From Pseudomonas sp. B21-048 (GTDB taxonomy: Bacteria; Pseudomonadota; Gammaproteobacteria; Pseudomonadales; Pseudomonadaceae), in contig NZ_CP087168.1 in the NCBI RefSeq assembly GCF_024748615.1, positions 5,084,001 to 5,148,000 of the forward strand: DNA of 64,000 bases. Reading direction: 5' to 3'. This document shows, piece after piece, positions 52,178 through 61,455 of the stretch. The position numbers and the translations under genes are program-made. Each line of letters starts with the position of its first letter. The first letter of the stretch is position 1. The notes beneath the pieces were generated by a model. It was not told where the DNA came from. It saw only the letters and a list, made by a program, of their open reading frames with translations, and searched no databases.

Positions 52178-52660
52178 AACTTTCCTTAGATCTTCCTGAA
52201 TGGATGTGGCAGCAGATTGCGGCCTTTGATTAGGCGAAGCCGGACGTTACTACGGGCTCCACCCCATCCTTTTCGGCGATCCACCGCGATTTTTCATGGT
52301 AGATGCACGCCTACGAGCAGTAAGTTAAACACAGGTAATGATGGCCATTCAATATCTATACGCTGCTGGCGTCTCTGCGGAGCCTTCGAGCACCTTGGAG
52401 CATGGCTGTCATCGCTTTGGGATACGCAAAAAAAAATGCCTAATTCATGAAGCTTAGTTTGGGTTGTCAGAGTCATCTTTCGGTGCTTTCGACGTGCCCA
52501 GTGATCAGCAGCAGCTGGGTATCCAGCCGAACCACCAAGACAACAGCAACAAAGGTCACGAGCGCCAGCGCGGCTGCGGTGCGTGGGATGCCCTCGGGCG
52601 TGCCGGTTTCCTGGGGCTGCAATGCCCGACCGCCACTGCGTCTGGCGAGACCTGCATTAC
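52178..52660. other. Interval with remnants only
   Basis: No supported gene. On the minus strand a frame without a start codon, overlapping the end of the M41-like gene and running to about 52475, encodes a hydrophobic stretch (ALALVTFVAVVLVVRL) and may be the remains of a small membrane protein. A plus-strand frame 52464-52844 has an ATG but overlaps the M41-like gene in antisense and lacks family features. Confidence 0.4.
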
Positions 52661-53305
52661 TTATGCCCAGACACTCAACAATGGAATGGCCTGCACTGAC
52701 CGCAACCGTTCAAGCATTTCACCCGTCAACACGACCTCATACGTATCCGCCGGCCTCCCCCATTGCTCCACGATGACCATGCCATCTACCAGCGTCGCGC
52801 CCAATCCGGTAATCGTATCGGCCAATGCCTCTACGATTTGTTGAGTCCGCAGCCACACGCGATCAGTAATCTCTTTAAGCTCGGCAGTTATGCACTCGGA
52901 CGACGCTGGATCCGTATCGGGATAGGCGATATTTCGCAGCAAGTGCCGTAGCTCCCTGATTTTTGCGTAATCCTGTTCCGCCCCAAGCGCTTCATTCAGG
53001 ATGGCTGTCGCTTTCGATTTATCGACGAGTTTCCTGGCCGAATGCTTTGCAGGCAAGGTCTGACTCATAGCGCCAGCAAAGAGGACGATCAGACGACCTT
53101 CCAGGTGTTTCTTCATTTCTTCTATCGAGGAGATTGACCGCGTCAGGACAATGGAAGACCCGGCCTGATGCCTCAAGTCCATGGTGACTTTCAGGGTCAC
53201 ATCACCCGTTTCAAAGCCCAAGGCCCGAGCAATTACGTAGTGCCCCATTTCATGATTCGCAATCTGCAGTGCATAGTCTCGCAGAGCCGCAGACATGCTC
53301 TTCAT
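52661..53305 (-). CDS. Stand-alone M41-like metallopeptidase (FtsH protease-domain type, no AAA+)
   Basis: 214 residues. The zinc motif HEMGH (residues 18-22) follows ALQIANHEMGHYVIARALG, and a second FtsH-like motif GAEQDYAKIRELRHLL (about 127-142) resembles FtsH GAENDLKQAT, which supplies the third zinc ligand. ALQ... to VLFAGAMSQTL (about 73-85) fills the FtsH 'GGRAAEE' region. It lacks the AAA+ unfoldase and transmembrane parts, so it cannot act like FtsH alone. Ribosome site GGGAG is five bases before the ATG. An upstream frame ends in the overlapping ATGA, hinting at a lost partner gene. Confidence 0.7.
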   Translation of the reverse strand: MKSMSAALRDYALQIANHEMGHYVIARALGFETGDVTLKVTMDLRHQAGSSIVLTRSISSIEEMKKHLEGRLIVLFAGAMSQTLPAKHSARKLVDKSKATAILNEALGAEQDYAKIRELRHLLRNIAYPDTDPASSECITAELKEITDRVWLRTQQIVEALADTITGLGATLVDGMVIVEQWGRPADTYEVVLTGEMLERLRSVQAIPLLSVWA

Positions 53306-53428
53306 TCCGACTCCCTCGCTTCACTGCCCTTGGTTACGCATTCGACTACGAGTGACCGCTTGTGTCCATCCAATTGACGAGGAGTGCCTGTAACATGCCT
53401 GCCCATTGATCCGTGCTGGAGACGACCT

Positions 53429-53890
53429 TTGCCTAACACCCGCCCCCCCGCTCTTGACGAAATCGACCGCCAATTGATCGCGGCCCTGCAGATCAATGCC
53501 CGCGAAAGCGTGGCCATGCTCGCCCGGCAGCTGGGGATCGCCCGCACTACGGTTACATCGAGGTTGGCTCGGCTGGAAAAGGCCAGGGTTATCACCGGTT
53601 ATGGCGTGCGTTTAGGTCAGCGTGTAGTGGATGGCGGATTACAGGCGTACGTCGGGATAACCGTGCAACCGCGCTCCGGCAAGGAAGTGCTGCGTCGTCT
53701 TAGCGCCATGGCGCAGGTTCAGCAGTTGTGCGCGGTGAGTGGCGAATTTGATTATGTGGCGTGGTTGCGCACCGACTCGCCGGAGCAGCTGGATCAGTTG
53801 CTGGATCAAATTGGCAGTGTGGATGGCGTGGAGAAGACGACGACTTCGATCATCTTGAGCAGCAAGATTGATCGGGGCCAACCGGTTTGA
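53429..53890 (+). CDS. Lrp/AsnC family transcriptional regulator
   Basis: 153 residues from TTG at 53429, chosen because GGAG lies seven bases upstream and the family starts here (ALDEIDRQLIAAL). N-terminal winged helix (ARQLGIARTTVTSRLARLEKARVITGY) and C-terminal RAM ligand domain (VSGEFDYVAWLRTDSPEQL, EKTTTSIILSS). It sits just before davB-davA in the same direction, with a 215-base gap holding a single REP-like arm. In P. putida an Lrp-type gene is also next to these lysine genes, so it is a likely lysine-responsive regulator. Confidence 0.88.
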   Translation: MPNTRPPALDEIDRQLIAALQINARESVAMLARQLGIARTTVTSRLARLEKARVITGYGVRLGQRVVDGGLQAYVGITVQPRSGKEVLRRLSAMAQVQQLCAVSGEFDYVAWLRTDSPEQLDQLLDQIGSVDGVEKTTTSIILSSKIDRGQPV

Positions 53891-54105
53891 GTTTCCGCCA
53901 ATAGGTCTTGGGTGTCTGGTCTGGCCTCTTCGTGGGCAAGCCTCGCTCCTACACTGTGTATCACTCGATCGTCATATTGTTCAAGCAATTAGCAAAACGA
54001 CGACACATTGCGTCTTATTAACGTGTTCTACGCTCTCTAGAATGGCTGCCATCTTTTCCTATACTCAGACGCGCACTCTGCGTCAGGTCGCCAGCAAGGT
54101 CAGCC

Positions 54106-55788
54106 ATGAACAAGAACAATCGCCATCCTGCAGACGGTAAAAAACCGGTCACCGTTTTCGGCCCGGATTTTCCTTTCGCCTTCGACGACTGGATCGAGCA
54201 CCCGGCCGGGCTGGGCAGTATTCCGGCGCACAATCACGGCGCCGAAGTGGCGATTGTCGGGGCTGGTATTGCAGGCCTGGTGGCCGCCTACGAATTGATG
54301 AAGCTGGGCCTCAAACCTGTCGTCTACGAAGCCTCGAAGATGGGTGGCCGTCTGCGCTCCCAGGCGTTCAACGGCGCGGAAGGCATCATCGCCGAGCTCG
54401 GCGGTATGCGTTTCCCAGTGTCGTCCACTGCGTTTTATCACTACGTCGACAAGCTTGGCCTGCAGACCAAACCCTTCCCGAACCCGCTGACACCTGCGTC
54501 GGGCAGCACGGTAATCGATCTGGAAGGCAAAACTCATTACGCACAGAAACTGGCGGATCTTCCTGCACTGTTCCAGGAAGTCGCTGACGCCTGGGCGGAT
54601 GCTCTGGAAGCCGGCTCGCAGTTCTCCGATATCCAGCAAGCGATCCGTGACCGCGACGTGCCGCGCCTCAAGGAACTGTGGAACACCCTGGTGCCGCTGT
54701 GGGACGACCGCACGTTCTATGATTTCGTCGCCACCTCCGAAGCCTTCGCCAAGCTCTCGTTCCATCACCGCGAAGTGTTTGGCCAAGTCGGTTTCGGCAC
54801 CGGCGGCTGGGACTCGGACTTCCCCAACTCGATGCTGGAAATCTTCCGCGTGGTGATGACCAACTGCGACGATCACCAGCACTTGGTAGTCGGCGGCGTG
54901 GAGCAGGTGCCGCTGGGCATCTGGCGCCATGTGCCGGAGCGTTGCGTGCATTGGCCTGAAGGCACCAGTCTCAGTTCGCTGCACAGCGGCGCGCCGCGCT
55001 CCGGCGTGAAAAAAATTGCCCATGCACCAAACGGGCGTTTTACCGTTACCGATAACTATGGCGACACACGCGAATACGCGGCAGTACTGACCACCTGCCA
55101 GAGCTGGCTGCTGACCACCCAGATCGAATGCGACGAAAGCCTGTTCTCGCAAAAGATGTGGATGGCCCTGGACCGCACCCGCTACATGCAATCGTCGAAG
55201 ACGTTCGTGATGGTCGATCGCCCATTCTGGAAGGACAAGGACCCGCAAACCGGTCGCGACCTGATGAGCATGACCCTCACCGATCGCCTGACTCGTGGCA
55301 CTTATCTGTTCGACAACGGCGATGACAAGCCCGGGGTGATTTGCCTGTCGTACTCGTGGATGAGCGATGCGCTGAAAATGCTCCCGCACCCGGTGGAAAA
55401 ACGCGTGAAGCTGGCGCTGGACGCATTGAAGAAGATCTATCCGAAAGTCGATATCGCCGCGCGGATCATCGGCGATCCGATCACCGTGTCGTGGGAAGCC
55501 GACCCGCATTTCCTTGGGGCCTTCAAAGGCGCCCTGCCCGGCCACTACCGCTACAATCAGCGCATGTACGCGCACTTCATGCAGGACGACATGCCGGCCG
55601 AGCAACGCGGAATTTTCATCGCCGGCGACGACGTTTCGTGGACGCCGGCCTGGGTCGAAGGCGCGGTGCAGACCTCGCTCAACGCGGTGTGGGGGATCAT
55701 GAAACACTTCGGCGGTGAAACTCACGCCGAAAACCCGGGTCCAGGAGATGTGTTCAACGAGATCGGCCCGATCGCCCTGCCCGAGTAA
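54106..55788 (+). CDS. davB: L-lysine 2-monooxygenase
   Basis: 560 residues, the same length as DavB of P. putida. It is a flavin amine-oxidase fold enzyme: VGAGIAGLVAAYELMKLG (about 46-63) is the FAD-binding dinucleotide motif and YEASKMGGRLRS follows; the C-terminal FAD motif region GDDVSWTPAWVEGAVQTSL is near 508-526. DavB oxidatively decarboxylates lysine to 5-aminovaleramide, which DavA deaminates. The neighbouring davA supports this over the related tryptophan 2-monooxygenase. Confidence 0.9.
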   Translation: MNKNNRHPADGKKPVTVFGPDFPFAFDDWIEHPAGLGSIPAHNHGAEVAIVGAGIAGLVAAYELMKLGLKPVVYEASKMGGRLRSQAFNGAEGIIAELGGMRFPVSSTAFYHYVDKLGLQTKPFPNPLTPASGSTVIDLEGKTHYAQKLADLPALFQEVADAWADALEAGSQFSDIQQAIRDRDVPRLKELWNTLVPLWDDRTFYDFVATSEAFAKLSFHHREVFGQVGFGTGGWDSDFPNSMLEIFRVVMTNCDDHQHLVVGGVEQVPLGIWRHVPERCVHWPEGTSLSSLHSGAPRSGVKKIAHAPNGRFTVTDNYGDTREYAAVLTTCQSWLLTTQIECDESLFSQKMWMALDRTRYMQSSKTFVMVDRPFWKDKDPQTGRDLMSMTLTDRLTRGTYLFDNGDDKPGVICLSYSWMSDALKMLPHPVEKRVKLALDALKKIYPKVDIAARIIGDPITVSWEADPHFLGAFKGALPGHYRYNQRMYAHFMQDDMPAEQRGIFIAGDDVSWTPAWVEGAVQTSLNAVWGIMKHFGGETHAENPGPGDVFNEIGPIALPE

Positions 55789-55800
55789 GAGGAATCCGAA

Positions 55801-56595
55801 ATGCGCGTAGCCCTTTACCAATGTCCACCGCTGCCCCTGGATGTCGCAGGTAATCTGCAACGCCTGCATCAACTGGCGCTGGAGGCCAAGGGCGCAGACT
55901 TGCTGGTGCTGCCGGAGATGTTCCTGACCGGCTACAACATCGGCATCGATGCCGTCAGCGTACTGGCGGAGGTGCACAACGGTGAATCGGCGCAGCACAT
56001 CGCGCGCATTGCCAAAGCGACGGGGATCGCCATTTTGTATGGCTACCCGGAGCGCACCGAAGACGGGCAGATCTACAACGCTGTGCAGTTGATCGACGCC
56101 AAGGGCGAGCGGTTGTGCAACTACCGCAAGACTCACTTGTTCGGCGACCTCGATCACTCGATGTTCAGCCCCGGGCCGGATGAGTTTCCGCTGGTTGAAC
56201 TCAACGGCTGGAAGCTTGGCTTTTTGATCTGCTACGACCTGGAGTTCCCGGAAAACGCCCGGCGTCTGGCCTTGGCCGGTGCCGAACTGATTCTGGTGCC
56301 GACGGCGAACATGATTCCCTACGATTTCATCGCCGACGTCACCGTCCGCGCACGCGCCTTCGAAAACCAGTGTTATGTGGCTTACGCCAACTACTGCGGG
56401 CACGAAGGCGATATCCAGTATTGCGGCCAGAGCAGCATCGCCGCGCCGGATGGCAGCCGCATCGCCCAGGCCGGACTTGATGAAGCGCTGATTGTCGGTG
56501 AACTGGATCGTCAGCTGATGATCGATTCCCGCGCCGCCAATCGCTACTTCCTCGATCGCCGTCCCGAGCTATACGGCGAGCTGAACAAGGCCTAA
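55801..56595 (+). CDS. davA: 5-aminopentanamidase (delta-aminovaleramidase)
   Basis: 264-residue nitrilase-superfamily enzyme with Glu in VLPEMFLTGYN (about 40), Lys in YRKTHLFGDL (about 111) and Cys in LICYDLEFPE (about 144). It hydrolyses 5-aminovaleramide to 5-aminovalerate and ammonia. Twelve bases after davB with a good ribosome site (GAGG), so they form one operon. Confidence 0.9.
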   Translation: MRVALYQCPPLPLDVAGNLQRLHQLALEAKGADLLVLPEMFLTGYNIGIDAVSVLAEVHNGESAQHIARIAKATGIAILYGYPERTEDGQIYNAVQLIDAKGERLCNYRKTHLFGDLDHSMFSPGPDEFPLVELNGWKLGFLICYDLEFPENARRLALAGAELILVPTANMIPYDFIADVTVRARAFENQCYVAYANYCGHEGDIQYCGQSSIAAPDGSRIAQAGLDEALIVGELDRQLMIDSRAANRYFLDRRPELYGELNKA

Positions 56596-56633
56596 TCCGC
56601 TAGCATGAGCGCTTCTCTGCTCTGGAAGTGCTC

Positions 56634-59072
56634 ATGCCTGCGCCGAATCACCCTCGCCTCCACACTGAAACCCTCGCCAATGGCCTGCGGGTGACGCTGC
56701 GTCATGCTCCGGAATTGAAGCGCTGCGCCGCCGCGTTGCGGGTCGCTGCCGGCAGTCACGACGTGCCATTGGCCTGGCCGGGGCTGGCGCACTTTCTTGA
56801 GCATTTGCTGTTCCTGGGTACAGAGCGCTTTCCCGCAGAGCAAGGGCTGATGGCCTACGTACAAGGTCATGGCGGGCAGGTGAATGCGCGCACCAGCGAA
56901 CGTACGACGGACTTCTTTTTCGAGCTGCCGTCTCAGGCGTTTAGGGATGGGCTGGAGCGTCTGTCAGACATGCTCGCTCATCCGCGTATGAATCCGGACG
57001 ATCAGCGACGGGAACGGGAAGTGCTGCACGCCGAATTTGTCGCCTGGTCGCGGGATGCGACAGCCCAGCAACAATTTGCATTGTTTGATGGACTGTCGGC
57101 AGCTCACCCATTGCGGGCATTTCATGCTGGAAACCGCTACAGCCTGCCGGTGCCACAACTCGAATTTCAGCAAGCATTGAAGGACTTCTATCAGCGGTTT
57201 TACCAGACCGGACAAATGACGCTGAGTTTGGCCGGGCCACAGAGTCTCGATGAATTGAAAGAGATGGCTCAGGCGTTTGCCGCTGCTATTACCCCCGGCG
57301 AAAAAATCTCTCAGACAAATCCCACCCTGTTGATGGATTCTTCAGACAATAGTTATCAACAGGCTGGAGAGCGTCGGCTGGATCTGCTGTTCGCCTTCGA
57401 AGCGCTGCCCGACTCATCGCCGGAAGCGCTGGCGTTCCTGTGCCATTGGCTGAACGCCGAAAAACCCGGTGGCCTGTTGGCGCAGCTACGAGAGCATGGG
57501 CTGGCGGACAACCTGAAAGCCGCGCCGCTCTATCACTACGCCGGCCAAGCCTTGCTGCACATCGAATTCACACGGCCCGCCCACGCTACGCAACCGGACA
57601 ACATGATCCGCGAACGGCTCCTGGATTGGCTGGGCTTTTTTGCCTCTCATCAGGATTGGGTCGAGCTGCGCGAAGAATATGCAGCTCTGCTGCGGCGCCA
57701 ACAGCAAGTCAGCAACGCCTTGCAACGGGCCCGACGAGACAGCGAACAGCTTGAAGCCGGGCTGTCCGAACAGGGCGTTGTCGCTCTCAAGGCAATCCTC
57801 AAACAAATCGGCGCTGTGGATAACTTCACCGGCCAGTGGCAACTACCGACACCCAACCCGTTTTTGCGCGCCGAGACTCCAGCCTCGAATGCCGGATTGA
57901 TTCGCGGCCAGACCAGCGCCCATCGCGGCCTGCGGACTTTTGCCCAGGATCGCTCACGCAGTCGCCGCGAACGATCGCCGATGCAGTTCAGTCAGGCGTT
58001 GCCGGATAACACGGATGAAGGTGCGGTTTATCTGCGCTGGCGTCTGGAGTTCGCACCTCACAGCCGCCTTCAGTCGAATCTGGAAAACAGCCTGCGGCTG
58101 TTGCGCGAAGATGCACGCCAGGCCGGTGTCGACTTTTCCTTCAGCGCTTCGGGTAATGAATGGCTGTTGAAAATGACGGGCCTGCAGGAACCGATGCCGA
58201 CAGTCCTCGAACATGCGCTGAAAGAACTGACAAAACCTGATGCCGATTTCTCACAGGAAGAGCCGGCGTCCATTGCGTTGATGCCGATTCGACAATTGCT
58301 CAAGGCACTGCCCGATCTACGCCTTGAGCACACCGAAGCCTCAGATGAGTTGCAGCAACTCTGGTCGGGCGCACGCTGGGATGGCCTGACGATAGGCCTG
58401 TCTGCCCAGACTCAAGCAGCAATGGGGCTTGCCTTGAGTCGTATTCCCGGCACTGCGGACAGTCAACTGACGCCGCCTCCGTCGATTCGGTCGCTGCATC
58501 TGTGGAACTCCGTCGATACCGGCTCCAGCGAACACGCGCTGTTACTCTTTTGTCCGACAGCAACCCATGACATCGCCGATGAGGCCGCCTGGCGTTTGCT
58601 CGCACACGTATGCCAGACGCCGTTCTACCAGCGCCTGCGGGTGGAGCTGCAGCTCGGTTACGCCGTATTCAGCGGACTACGCCAGATAAACGGTCAGACC
58701 GGGTTGCTGTTTGGCGTGCAATCGCCGAGCGTCGCGCCTCTGGATTTGCTGGAGCACATCAAACAGTTCCTCAGCGAATTGGAAGGGATGATCGAAAGCA
58801 TCGATGACGCGACCTTCATCGCTCAGCGCCAAGCCTTGGCCGATCAATTCGACAGCACTGCTCTGCCCAACGCCCAAGCCGCCGAACTGCTCTGGCAGGG
58901 CAAATTGGCCGGCCATTCGTCTGATTACCTGAAGCGTCTGCCTCAGGCAATTCTGATTATTGACCGTGAAGCCTTGCTGGCGGCGGCACAACGACTGAAT
59001 CGGGCCGATGGTGGATGGCGCTGTCTGGCCAGCGGGACTTGTTCCGGGGCGCCTTGGCAAGTGGCAAAATGA
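56634..59072 (+). CDS. pqqF: PqqF, M16 peptidase of PQQ synthesis
   Basis: About 812 residues, starting at ATG 56634 with GGAA six bases upstream; GTG at 56628 is an in-frame alternative. The inverted zinc motif of M16 peptidases is in HFLEHLLFLGTERFP (about 49-63), with the third-ligand region REVLHAEFVAW near 125. It is thought to cut the PqqA peptide after PqqE/PqqD crosslinking. Second half (about 430 on) is the inactive M16 partner domain. Upstream of pqqA with 156 bases between. Confidence 0.93.
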   Translation: MPAPNHPRLHTETLANGLRVTLRHAPELKRCAAALRVAAGSHDVPLAWPGLAHFLEHLLFLGTERFPAEQGLMAYVQGHGGQVNARTSERTTDFFFELPSQAFRDGLERLSDMLAHPRMNPDDQRREREVLHAEFVAWSRDATAQQQFALFDGLSAAHPLRAFHAGNRYSLPVPQLEFQQALKDFYQRFYQTGQMTLSLAGPQSLDELKEMAQAFAAAITPGEKISQTNPTLLMDSSDNSYQQAGERRLDLLFAFEALPDSSPEALAFLCHWLNAEKPGGLLAQLREHGLADNLKAAPLYHYAGQALLHIEFTRPAHATQPDNMIRERLLDWLGFFASHQDWVELREEYAALLRRQQQVSNALQRARRDSEQLEAGLSEQGVVALKAILKQIGAVDNFTGQWQLPTPNPFLRAETPASNAGLIRGQTSAHRGLRTFAQDRSRSRRERSPMQFSQALPDNTDEGAVYLRWRLEFAPHSRLQSNLENSLRLLREDARQAGVDFSFSASGNEWLLKMTGLQEPMPTVLEHALKELTKPDADFSQEEPASIALMPIRQLLKALPDLRLEHTEASDELQQLWSGARWDGLTIGLSAQTQAAMGLALSRIPGTADSQLTPPPSIRSLHLWNSVDTGSSEHALLLFCPTATHDIADEAAWRLLAHVCQTPFYQRLRVELQLGYAVFSGLRQINGQTGLLFGVQSPSVAPLDLLEHIKQFLSELEGMIESIDDATFIAQRQALADQFDSTALPNAQAAELLWQGKLAGHSSDYLKRLPQAILIIDREALLAAAQRLNRADGGWRCLASGTCSGAPWQVAK

Positions 59073-59163
59073 TCATTACCGGTGCTGCAATTAGCTTTCT
59101 CAAAGATTCGTGGCCAATCGTTCTGTAATTTTGAGTAACATAGCCGCCTAACTATCTGAACAT

Positions 59164-59228
59164 CTCCAGCTGGAGGTGGACTATATGTATAGGTCTCGAC
59201 TGTCCCATCCACCTGAAGGAGCGCTTCT
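59164..59228 (+). promoter_or_regulatory. Structured pqqA leader
   Basis: Three overlapping inverted repeats lie upstream of pqqA: CTCCAGCTGGAG (59164-59175), AGGTGGA (59174-59180) with TCCACCT (59208-59214), and a short GAAG-CTTC hairpin (59215-59227) that encloses the pqqA ribosome site GAAGGAG. The first two compete for bases. Such a leader could tune pqqA translation; no regulator is evident. Confidence 0.4.
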
Positions 59229-59303
59229 ATGTCCTGGTCCAAACCTGCTTACACCGACCTGCGTATCGGCTTCGAAGTCACCATGTACTTCGCAAGCCGC
59301 TAA
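59229..59303 (+). CDS. pqqA: PqqA, precursor peptide of PQQ
   Basis: 24 residues starting MSWSKPAYTDLR. Glu16 and Tyr20 in GFEVTMYFASR are the pair that PqqE crosslinks and that become the PQQ skeleton. The gene has a strong ribosome site (GAAGGAG). Followed by a terminator that limits read-through into pqqB, consistent with the high need for the precursor. Confidence 0.97.
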   Translation: MSWSKPAYTDLRIGFEVTMYFASR

Positions 59304-59333
59304 GCTCTGCCGTCTGGTAGAGAATGCAGTGCT

Positions 59334-59359
59334 ACGCCTCGGCTCGCCGGGGCGTTTTT
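59334..59359 (+). terminator. Rho-independent terminator between pqqA and pqqB
   Basis: Nine-base stem ACGCCTCGG / CCGGGGCGT (one T-G pair), four-base loop, then TTTTT. It begins 31 bases after pqqA and ends 29 before pqqB. Probably partial, giving more pqqA than pqqBCDE mRNA. Confidence 0.8.
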
Positions 59360-59387
59360 ATTTTCAGCTTTCAATGATGGAGCGGCC

Positions 59388-60299
59388 ATGTTTGTCCAGA
59401 TTCTAGGTTCCGCCGCCGGCGGCGGTTTCCCCCAGTGGAACTGCAACTGCGTGAACTGCGCAGGTTTTCGCGACGGCAGCCTGCGGGCCGAGGCACGTAC
59501 CCAGTCGTCCATCGCGATTTCCGATGACGGCGTGAACTGGGTGCTGTGCAATGCGTCTCCGGACATCCGCGCCCAGCTCCAGAACTTCGCGCCGATGCAA
59601 CCAGGTCGCGCACTGCGTGATACCGGCATCAGCGCAATCATCCTGATGGACAGCCAGATCGATCACACGACTGGCCTGCTCAGTCTGCGCGAAGGCTGCC
59701 CGCATCAGGTCTGGTGCACCGACATGGTCCACGAAGACCTGAGCACCGGTTTCCCGCTGTTCACCATGCTGACTCACTGGAACGGCGGGTTGAACTGGAA
59801 CCGCATAGAACTCGATCAGAGCTTCACCGTCCCAGCCTGCCCGAACCTGCGCTTCACTCCGCTGCCCCTGCGTAGCGCCGCCCCACCGTACTCGCCGCAT
59901 CGCTTCGACCCGCATCCGGGCGACAACATCGGCCTGATCGTCGAAGACCTGGGCACCGGCGGCAAACTGTTCTATGCACCGGGCCTGGGCAAGGTCGACG
60001 CAGCGCTGATGAAGATCATGGCCAGCAGCGATTGCCTGTTGGTGGATGGCACGATGTGGGACGACGACGAAATGCAGCGTCGTGGCGTCGGCACGCGTAC
60101 CGGCCGGGAGATGGGCCACTTGGCGCAGAACGGCCCCGGCGGCATGCTCGAAGTGCTGGAGCAGCTGCCCAAACAGCGCAAAGTGCTTATCCACATCAAC
60201 AACACCAACCCGATCCTTGATGAGGATTCGCCGGAGCGTGCGGAGCTGGTTCGGCGCGAGGTTGAAGTGGCGTATGACGGCATGAGTATTGTGTTGTAG
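59388..60299 (+). CDS. pqqB: PqqB, metallo-beta-lactamase-like PQQ synthesis enzyme
   Basis: 303 residues. The N-terminal [18 protein letters not shown] holds the family's Cys residues; SQIDHTTGL is the metal-binding loop equivalent and [11 protein letters not shown] lies near 245. PqqB acts late in the pathway, probably as an oxygenase hydroxylating the crosslinked Glu-Tyr product. Start ATG 59388 fits homologues ([13 protein letters not shown]). Confidence 0.95.
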   Translation: MFVQILGSAAGGGFPQWNCNCVNCAGFRDGSLRAEARTQSSIAISDDGVNWVLCNASPDIRAQLQNFAPMQPGRALRDTGISAIILMDSQIDHTTGLLSLREGCPHQVWCTDMVHEDLSTGFPLFTMLTHWNGGLNWNRIELDQSFTVPACPNLRFTPLPLRSAAPPYSPHRFDPHPGDNIGLIVEDLGTGGKLFYAPGLGKVDAALMKIMASSDCLLVDGTMWDDDEMQRRGVGTRTGREMGHLAQNGPGGMLEVLEQLPKQRKVLIHINNTNPILDEDSPERAELVRREVEVAYDGMSIVL

Positions 60300-60310
60300 C
60301 GGATGGCCCT

Positions 60311-60377
60311 TTCGCGGGCAAGCCTCGCTCCTACAGAGATAGCGCTATCCCCTGTAGGAGCGAGGCTTGCCCGCGAA
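60311..60377. repeat. Inverted REP pair between pqqB and pqqC
   Basis: Perfect 24-base arms (60311-60334, 60354-60377) with the core GCGGGCAAGCCTCGC and CTCCTAC ends, spacer 19 bases. It is inside an otherwise tight operon, so it may split or stabilise the pqqB transcript. Confidence 0.85.
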
Positions 60378-60430
60378 GACGTCCGACCAGACACCAAAGA
60401 ATCCACCGGTTGTTCCCCCGGAGAACCGCA

Positions 60431-61183
60431 ATGACTGACACCGCAATGTCCCCCGCCGAATTCGAAGCGGCCCTGCGCGCCAAGGGCGCCTACTACCATA
60501 TCTATCACCCGTATCACGTGGCGATGTATGAAGGCCGGGCAACCCGCGAGCAGATTCAGGGTTGGGTCGCCAACCGTTTCTATTACCAGGTGAACATTCC
60601 ACTCAAGGACGCCGCTATCCTGGCCAATTGCCCGGACCGCGAGATTCGTCGCGAATGGATTCAGCGCCTGCTGGACCACGACGGCGCCCCCGGCGAAGAG
60701 GGCGGCATCGAAGCCTGGCTGCGTCTTGGCCAAGCGGTCGGCCTCGACCCGGATCAACTGCGCTCTCAAGAACTGGTGCTGCCTGGCGTGCGTTTCGCCG
60801 TGGATGCCTACGTCAACTTCGCCCGCCGGGCCCGTTGGCAGGAAGCTGCGAGCAGTTCGCTGACCGAGCTGTTCGCGCCGCAGATCCACCAATCGCGCCT
60901 CGACAGTTGGCCGCGGCATTACCCGTGGATCGACCCGGCCGGTTACGAATATTTCCGCACTCGCCTGGGGCAAGCACGCCGGGATGTGGAGCATGGTCTG
61001 GCGATCACTTTGCAGCACTACACTACGCGCGAAGGCCAGGAGCGCATGCTGGAAATTCTCCAGTTCAAACTGGACATTCTTTGGAGCATGCTCGATGCCA
61101 TGAGCATGGCCTACGAACTGAACCGCCCGCCGTACCACAGCGTGACCGAACAGCGGGTCTGGCATAAAGGAATCATCGTATGA
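60431..61183 (+). CDS. pqqC: PqqC, pyrroloquinoline-quinone synthase
   Basis: 250 residues from ATG 60431 (GGAG nine bases upstream). The cofactor-less oxidase PqqC performs the final ring closure and eight-electron oxidation using O2. Conserved stretches [28 protein letters not shown] and RQ-free [11 protein letters not shown] are seen, with Tyr/His/Arg-rich active site. Overlaps pqqD by four bases. Confidence 0.96.
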   Translation: MTDTAMSPAEFEAALRAKGAYYHIYHPYHVAMYEGRATREQIQGWVANRFYYQVNIPLKDAAILANCPDREIRREWIQRLLDHDGAPGEEGGIEAWLRLGQAVGLDPDQLRSQELVLPGVRFAVDAYVNFARRARWQEAASSSLTELFAPQIHQSRLDSWPRHYPWIDPAGYEYFRTRLGQARRDVEHGLAITLQHYTTREGQERMLEILQFKLDILWSMLDAMSMAYELNRPPYHSVTEQRVWHKGIIV

Positions 61184-61455
61184 GTTTCGATCGCAGCAAA
61201 ACCCCGACATGGCGCACCGGCTATCGCTTCCAGTACGAACCGGCGCAAAAAGGCCATGTGCTGCTCTACCCGGAAGGCATGATCAAACTCAATGAAAGCG
61301 CCGCGTTGATTGGCGGCTTGATTGATGGTCAGCGGGATGTCGCGGCGATCATCGCCGAACTGGGCGCGCAGTTTCCCGACGTGCCTGAGCTCGGTGATGA
61401 CATCGAGCAATTCATGGAGGTCGCCCGTGCTCAGCACTGGATCGAACTTGCCTGA
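61180..61455 (+). CDS. pqqD: PqqD, PqqA-binding chaperone
   Basis: 91-residue winged-helix protein (RRE fold). It binds PqqA and presents it to Pqq[24 protein letters not shown] and [15 protein letters not shown] are typical. Overlaps pqqC by four bases and pqqE by 29. Confidence 0.95.
   Translation: MSFDRSKTPTWRTGYRFQYEPAQKGHVLLYPEGMIKLNESAALIGGLIDGQRDVAAIIAELGAQFPDVPELGDDIEQFMEVARAQHWIELA

Larger units (their letters stand above)
48744..53380. mobile_element. Decayed genomic island beside tRNA-Ile2
   Basis: A 4.6-kb block starts right after the tRNA with an integrase fragment and ends before the Lrp-type gene. It holds two broken recombinase genes, orphan genes without close recognisable families, and AT-rich gaps (for example 50300-50420), unlike the flanking core. 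A copy of the tRNA 3' end marking the far boundary was not found by eye, so the right edge (between 53305 and 53420) is an estimate. Confidence 0.65.

Noticed and set aside
52464..52844. A 126-codon plus-strand frame in the island
   Set aside because: Overlaps the M41-like gene in antisense and shows no family features or convincing ribosome site.
48744..53420. Far attachment-site copy of the tRNA 3' end
   Set aside because: I looked for a second copy of the T-arm/acceptor sequence and did not find one; it may have been deleted.
59176..59406. A 76-codon frame overlapping pqqA out of phase
   Set aside because: It uses the pqqA leader and passes through the terminator; pqqA itself is certain.
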